Origin: Roseinatronobacter monicus
Lineage (GTDB): Bacteria > Pseudomonadota > Alphaproteobacteria > Rhodobacterales > Rhodobacteraceae
Length of the DNA stretch: 64,000 nucleotides
Reading direction: 5' to 3'
Assembly: GCF_006716865.1 (NCBI RefSeq)
Contig: NZ_VFPT01000001.1
Location: 3,405,001 to 3,469,000, forward strand
Notes under the pieces: generated by a model
Database searches by the model: none
Told to the model about the DNA's origin: nothing
What the model saw: the letters and a program-made list of their open reading frames with translations, nothing else
Position numbers and translations under genes: made by a program
Shown: in pieces, positions 59,841 to 64,000 of the stretch
Position numbering within the stretch: the first letter of the stretch is position 1
Layout: each line of letters opens with the position of its first letter

Positions 59841-61181
59841 ATGACCGACATTAAATGGGCCGACCACTCCGCATGTGATATTGGGCGCGCCATCGGGCAG
59901 GGCGAGATTTGCCCTGTGGAGCTGGCTGAATCCTATCTGGGCGCGATCAGCGCCCACCCTGACGGCCAGCGCATTTACGCGCGCCTGACCCGCAACCGCG
60001 CGCTGGACGAGGCGATGGCCGCGCGGGGTCGTGCGCGCGCAGGTTTGCGGCGCGGCGTGCTGGATGGTGTGCCCGTCTCATGGAAAGACCTGTTCGATAC
60101 AGCGCATGTCGCCACCGAATCCGGCACGGCGCTGTTGCGCGGGCGCGTCCCCACAGCGGATGCGGCTGTGCTGCGCGCCATGTCGCAGGCGGGCACGGTC
60201 TGCCTTGGCAAGACGCATATGACCGAGTTTGCGTATTCCGGACTGGGGCTGAACCCGGTGACAGAAACACCGCCCTGCATCAACAACCCGCAGGCCGTGC
60301 CGGGGGGCTCTTCTTCGGGGGCGGCGGCGTCGGTTGCCTTCGGGCTGGCCGCCGTTGCGATCGGGTCCGACACTGGCGGGTCTGTGCGCATTCCTGCGGC
60401 GTGGAATGACCTTGTGGGGCTGAAAACCACATCCGGGCGCTTGTCGCTGGAAGGGGTGGTGCCGCTGGCCCCGAAATTCGACACAGTCGGCCCCTTGGCC
60501 CGCAGTGTCGAGGATTGCGCACAGGTGCTGGCCGATATGGAGAACCGCCCCGCGCCCGACCTACGCGGTGCAACGTTGGCGGGGCGGCGGTTTCTGGTGC
60601 TGGAGGGCGCGCCCTTTGACAGCATCCGCGACCAACCTGCGCAGGGTTTCGAGCAGGCCGTCACGCGGCTGGAGCAGGCAGGTGCGCAGATCGACCGCGC
60701 CACCCTCGCCCCAGTCGAGGAGGCGCTGGCGCTGTCACCCATCATCTACACACCCGAATGCTATGCCCAGTGGCGCGAATTGATCGAGACGCGGCCAGAA
60801 GCGGTCTTTTCGCCTATTCTGGAACGCTTCCGGTCTGGTCGGGATTATATAGCGACGGATTATCTGGCCGCGTGGGATGCGCTGCGGGCGCACCGGCAGG
60901 CGTATCTGGCGCAAACAGCGGGGTATGATGCTGTTTTGTTGCCAACTGCGGCAAACCTGCCCCCGGACGCAGCGCGCCTGATGCAGGATCACGCCTATTT
61001 CACGATAGAAAACCTGCTGACATTGCGCAACACGCGCATTGGCAACATGCTGGGCCTGTGCGTGCTGACGCTGCCAACGGCCATTCCATCGGTCGGGATC
61101 AGCCTGATGGCACCACCCATGGCCGAGGATCGCTTGCTGCGTTTGGGTGCGGCAGCCGAAGCAGTGGTGCGCGGCGTCTAA
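59841..61181 (+). CDS. Amidase signature family hydrolase
   Basis: 446 residues from ATG 59841 (GAGGG upstream). Ser-cisSer-Lys triad: VSWKDLFDTA (Lys), PGGSSSGAAASVAFG, GSDTGGSVRIPAAWNDLVGLKTT. It lacks the tRNA-binding parts of GatA and is not next to gatB/gatC, so it is a general amidase with unknown substrate. It may share a promoter region with the downstream aminotransferase. Confidence 0.9.
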   Translation: MTDIKWADHSACDIGRAIGQGEICPVELAESYLGAISAHPDGQRIYARLTRNRALDEAMAARGRARAGLRRGVLDGVPVSWKDLFDTAHVATESGTALLRGRVPTADAAVLRAMSQAGTVCLGKTHMTEFAYSGLGLNPVTETPPCINNPQAVPGGSSSGAAASVAFGLAAVAIGSDTGGSVRIPAAWNDLVGLKTTSGRLSLEGVVPLAPKFDTVGPLARSVEDCAQVLADMENRPAPDLRGATLAGRRFLVLEGAPFDSIRDQPAQGFEQAVTRLEQAGAQIDRATLAPVEEALALSPIIYTPECYAQWRELIETRPEAVFSPILERFRSGRDYIATDYLAAWDALRAHRQAYLAQTAGYDAVLLPTAANLPPDAARLMQDHAYFTIENLLTLRNTRIGNMLGLCVLTLPTAIPSVGISLMAPPMAEDRLLRLGAAAEAVVRGV

Positions 61182-61370
61182 GCGGGGCCGCGCAGCGCTA
61201 CCCATAGGCGGGAATGCCAGCAGATACACGACATCTTGTGTGTTCTGCGAAAATACCACAAATTCGCGGGGTTATTGTCATTTCTTCAAGCCTTTTTCTG
61301 GACCGAAGCGGCCTGTCAGGGTATGCTGACCCTTAATTGGGGCAAAGATCCCGTGAGTTTGAGGCAGTCC

Positions 61371-62549
61371 ATGGCATTTCCAGAGCGGTTTTCGAACCTG
61401 CCTGAATACGCATTCCCGCGCCTGCGCGCGCTTCTGGACCATCACCAACCAGGTGGTGCGCCCGTCGCAATGACGATTGGCGAGCCGCGCCATGAAATGC
61501 CACCGTTTCTGGCCGAAGTGCTGAACGCGCATCTGGACGGTTTTGCAAGGTACCCCACGAATGAGGGCATCCCCGCCCTGCTAGAGGCTATTCAGGGTTG
61601 GATTTCGCGGCGCTACGGTGCCGATCTGACACCAGAGAACCTGATGGTGCTGAATGGCACACGCGAAGGGTTGTTTAACGCGGCCCTTGCGCTGTGCCCC
61701 GAACACAAGCACGGGCAGACGCCCGTCATCCTGACCCCAAACCCCTTTTATCAGGCCTATGCTGTTGCCTCGCTGGTGATTGGAGCCGAACCCGTTTACG
61801 TGCCCGCAACCGAAGCCAGCGGCCATTTGCCCGATTACATGAACCTGCCTGCCGAAACGCTCGACAGGGTGGCGATTGTCTATATCTGCTCGCCCGCGAA
61901 CCCGCAGGGCTCGGTTGCGGATGCAGAATATCTGCGCGACCTGATTACCTTGGCCCAGCGGCATGATTTCCAGATCTTCGCGGATGAGTGTTATTCCGAG
62001 ATATACCGTGACACCCCGCCCCCCGGCGTGTTGCAGATCGCACGCGAGATGGGCGCAGACCCTGAACGCGTGTTGCCGTTTCATTCACTTTCCAAACGCT
62101 CCAACCTGCCGGGGCTGCGGTCGGGTTTTGTCGCAGGCGGGGTCGAGAGCATTCGCCGCATCCGCCAGTTGCGCGCCTATGCAGGCGCGCCCCTGCCCGA
62201 ACCCTTGCAACATGTCGCCGCCGCCGCATGGAATGACGAGGCGCATGTAGACCGGTCGCGCGCGCTCTATCAGCAGAAATACGCGCTGGCAGACCGCATC
62301 TTTGCTGCGGTGCCGGGTTATCAGGGGCCGGAAGCGGGGTTTTTCCTGTGGCTGCCTGTGGAAGATGGCGAAGCGGCGGCCTTGCACCTGTGGCAGCAGA
62401 CCGGCATCCGTGTGTTGCCGGGGGCATATCTGTCGCGTGAGATGGAGGGGTTCAATCCCGGCAAAAAGTTTATCCGCGTGGCGATGGTCACGCCCATTGA
62501 CGAACTCGAAGAGGCGCTTCGGCGTCTGCGCAACTGTATTTATCCGTAA
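61371..62549 (+). CDS. Class I/II aminotransferase, DapC-like
   Basis: 392 residues; ATG 61371 follows GAGG. LMVLNGTREGLFNAALAL, YICSPANPQGSVAD, FADECYSEIY, and SLSKRSNLPGLRSGFVAGG with the PLP lysine. The last motif is typical of succinyldiaminopimelate transaminase (DapC) of lysine/peptidoglycan precursor synthesis; other class I substrates remain possible. The next gene is ftsK, 13 bp on. Confidence 0.85.
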   Translation: MAFPERFSNLPEYAFPRLRALLDHHQPGGAPVAMTIGEPRHEMPPFLAEVLNAHLDGFARYPTNEGIPALLEAIQGWISRRYGADLTPENLMVLNGTREGLFNAALALCPEHKHGQTPVILTPNPFYQAYAVASLVIGAEPVYVPATEASGHLPDYMNLPAETLDRVAIVYICSPANPQGSVADAEYLRDLITLAQRHDFQIFADECYSEIYRDTPPPGVLQIAREMGADPERVLPFHSLSKRSNLPGLRSGFVAGGVESIRRIRQLRAYAGAPLPEPLQHVAAAAWNDEAHVDRSRALYQQKYALADRIFAAVPGYQGPEAGFFLWLPVEDGEAAALHLWQQTGIRVLPGAYLSREMEGFNPGKKFIRVAMVTPIDELEEALRRLRNCIYP

Positions 62550-62562
62550 CGAGGCTTCACAG

Positions 62563-64000
62563 ATGGCATCCTACAATACCCGTTCGAGCGAACCCTTGCT
62601 TGACAGCAATCTGCAAGCGATGTTGCAAAAACGCGGGCGTGAATTGCTGGGTGTGGGGCTGATCGCCCTTGGCGGGTTGATTGCGCTGATGCTGTGGTCC
62701 TATTCTCCGGCTGATCCAAGCTGGCTAAGCTCATCTGATGTGCCTGTGCAAAACTCTCTGGGGCGGGTTGGCGCGATGATCGCCTCTCCCATGATGATTA
62801 TAATTGGTATGGCGTCTTGGGGGCTGGTGCTGTTCTTTGCGGGCTGGGGTGCGCGGCTGATTTCGGGAATTGGCCATGAGCAGGTGCTGACGCGCGGCAT
62901 CTTCCTGCCCATCGGCTTGGCCGTCACCGCAGTGTGGAGTGCGACACTGGTCCCGACCGCCGGATGGGACACCCTATATGGTATGGGCGGCGTGTTTGGC
63001 GACACTGTTTTGGGCGCTATCATCAATGCCCTGCCCATGAGCGCGTCTGCGGGCGTCAAGATGATGGGCGTGGTCATGTTGCTGGCAACGCTTGCGATCT
63101 GGAGCTTTGTACTGGGTGTTCACCGCTATGAGGCGCTGCGTTTTATGCGCTTTGTGGCTGCCGGTATTGTGCTGTGCTACGCAGGGCTGCGCGCTCTGCT
63201 GCGGGGGGGCGCTGTTGGCGGTGTGCGGGGTATGCGCCTTGCAGGGGGCGCGATGGCGCGCAAACTGCATGACAGTCGTGCAGCGCGCGAACAGGCCCAG
63301 TATGCGCGCGAAGATGCATTTGCGCGTCAAGCCCCGCCACTGGATGGCGATTACCACAACCCACGCGCACGGCCCGCGCATCCGGCCGGACAGCACCAGC
63401 ATGCTTTTCCACGCGCCGAACCGCAATTGCACAGCGACGGCAGCGCGCGCCGCTCTCCGCCAGTGATCCGTGCGGCGGCATATGCCCCGCCTGCCCCTGC
63501 GGCGCAGGATGATGACGATTATGATTTCCCTCTGCTGGACGATGAAGCGGCCTATTATGCCGCACCGGCACAAGCAGCGCCGGAATATCAGCAGCGTCAG
63601 CCGCAAAGCAGCCCAGCCCCCGAGGCAGCACCATCCGGCCTGTTGTCAAAACTGAAATCCCTCTCCACGCGGCCACTCTCGGCGTCCTATCAGGACCCAG
63701 AGCCGGAATTGCCAATCCGTGGGGAATTGGTTGAACCCCGCCTGAGCGCGGCTGCGATAGATGCGCGCCCCTCGGGGGATGCGCGGATCAAGTCGCGCAT
63801 TGCCGATGCCATCCGTCACCGCAAGGGCGCAAAGCCGGTCTTTCAGTTTGACCGCACGCGCCACCCGAACACAGAGCCGCCCCTGCGCGCGCCCGCGCCG
63901 CAGCATCCCGCACCGCACAGCATGTCACCCGATGTCCCGCTGCCAGTGGCGGGCGCCAGCCTGAGCGCCAGCCTGCCCGCGGCACCGTTCGGGTCTGTTC
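62563..64000 (+). CDS. ftsK: DNA translocase FtsK, N-terminal part (cut by window end)
   Basis: At least 479 codons, no stop before the end. GAGG precedes ATG 62563. Four membrane segments are visible: GVGLIALGGLIALMLW, MIIIGMASWGLVLFFAGW, GIFLPIGLAVTAVWSATLV, and VMLLATLAIWSFVLGVHRYEA, followed by a Pro/Ala/Gln-rich linker starting about residue 225. The ATPase motor and gamma domain lie beyond the window. FtsK anchors at the division septum and pumps DNA to the dif site. Confidence 0.92.
   Translation, partial: MASYNTRSSEPLLDSNLQAMLQKRGRELLGVGLIALGGLIALMLWSYSPADPSWLSSSDVPVQNSLGRVGAMIASPMMIIIGMASWGLVLFFAGWGARLISGIGHEQVLTRGIFLPIGLAVTAVWSATLVPTAGWDTLYGMGGVFGDTVLGAIINALPMSASAGVKMMGVVMLLATLAIWSFVLGVHRYEALRFMRFVAAGIVLCYAGLRALLRGGAVGGVRGMRLAGGAMARKLHDSRAAREQAQYAREDAFARQAPPLDGDYHNPRARPAHPAGQHQHAFPRAEPQLHSDGSARRSPPVIRAAAYAPPAPAAQDDDDYDFPLLDDEAAYYAAPAQAAPEYQQRQPQSSPAPEAAPSGLLSKLKSLSTRPLSASYQDPEPELPIRGELVEPRLSAAAIDARPSGDARIKSRIADAIRHRKGAKPVFQFDRTRHPNTEPPLRAPAPQHPAPHSMSPDVPLPVAGASLSASLPAAPFGSV

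Overview
The window reads as a GC-rich alphaproteobacterial chromosome of the Rhodobacterales (Rhodobacter/Roseobacter) type. The basis is gene order (maf-aroE-coaE-dnaQ-secB on one side and hemJ-rho-mnmE-mnmG-rsmG-parA-parB on the other side of a non-coding gap), protein style (TimA, HemJ, fused MaeB, betaine demethylases) and canonical parS sites. Genus cannot be fixed from the sequence alone.

Layout. 1-6.8 kb: end of an accessory, plasmid- or ICE-like segment, all on +: a strawberry-notch helicase fused to a methyltransferase-like domain (cut by the window start), a toprim/primase-like protein, a DUF2493 (SLOG-like) protein and a WGR-domain protein, then a 400-bp junction with palindromes, a dispersed repeat and a possible gene remnant. 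6.8-10.2 kb: thiBPQ thiamine uptake operon under a TPP riboswitch. 10.2-15.1 kb: aroC, then the conserved yfgM-bamB-der cluster. 15.3-20.1 kb: a two-gene RND efflux system. 20.1-25.9 kb: ABC1 kinase, tRNA-Asp, pssA-psd (phosphatidylethanolamine synthesis), tgt, smr, timA. 26-29.7 kb: fxsA, secB, then dnaQ, coaE, aroE, maf reading leftward.

29.75-30.13 kb is the best candidate for the chromosomal replication origin. It is a non-coding gap with two perfect and two near-perfect DnaA boxes and an AT-rich stretch; core genes diverge from it. To its right lie hemJ, rho, mnmE, mnmG, rsmG, parA and parB, with three perfect parS sites inside mnmG and rsmG and two degenerate ones nearby. Origin, partition sites and ParAB thus sit within about 8 kb.

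37.4-42.1 kb: hemW-ridA-rdgB-rph on - and hrcA-grpE on + (heat-shock control). 42.2-48.8 kb: mutS, maeB (malic enzyme), a ribokinase-family kinase, msrA. 48.9-53.3 kb: a three-gene betaine demethylation operon (flavin oxidoreductase, Rieske oxygenase, ferredoxin reductase). 53.5-57 kb: three envelope genes, including an OmpA-family protein with an exact 96-bp tandem-repeat Ala/Glu coiled coil. 57.2-64 kb: rnd, a UbiH-type hydroxylase, an amidase, a DapC-like aminotransferase and the 5' part of ftsK, cut by the window end.

Most long ORFs opposite these genes are high-GC shadows and were left out. Starts were chosen by ribosome binding site, overlap with the upstream gene and family N-termini.
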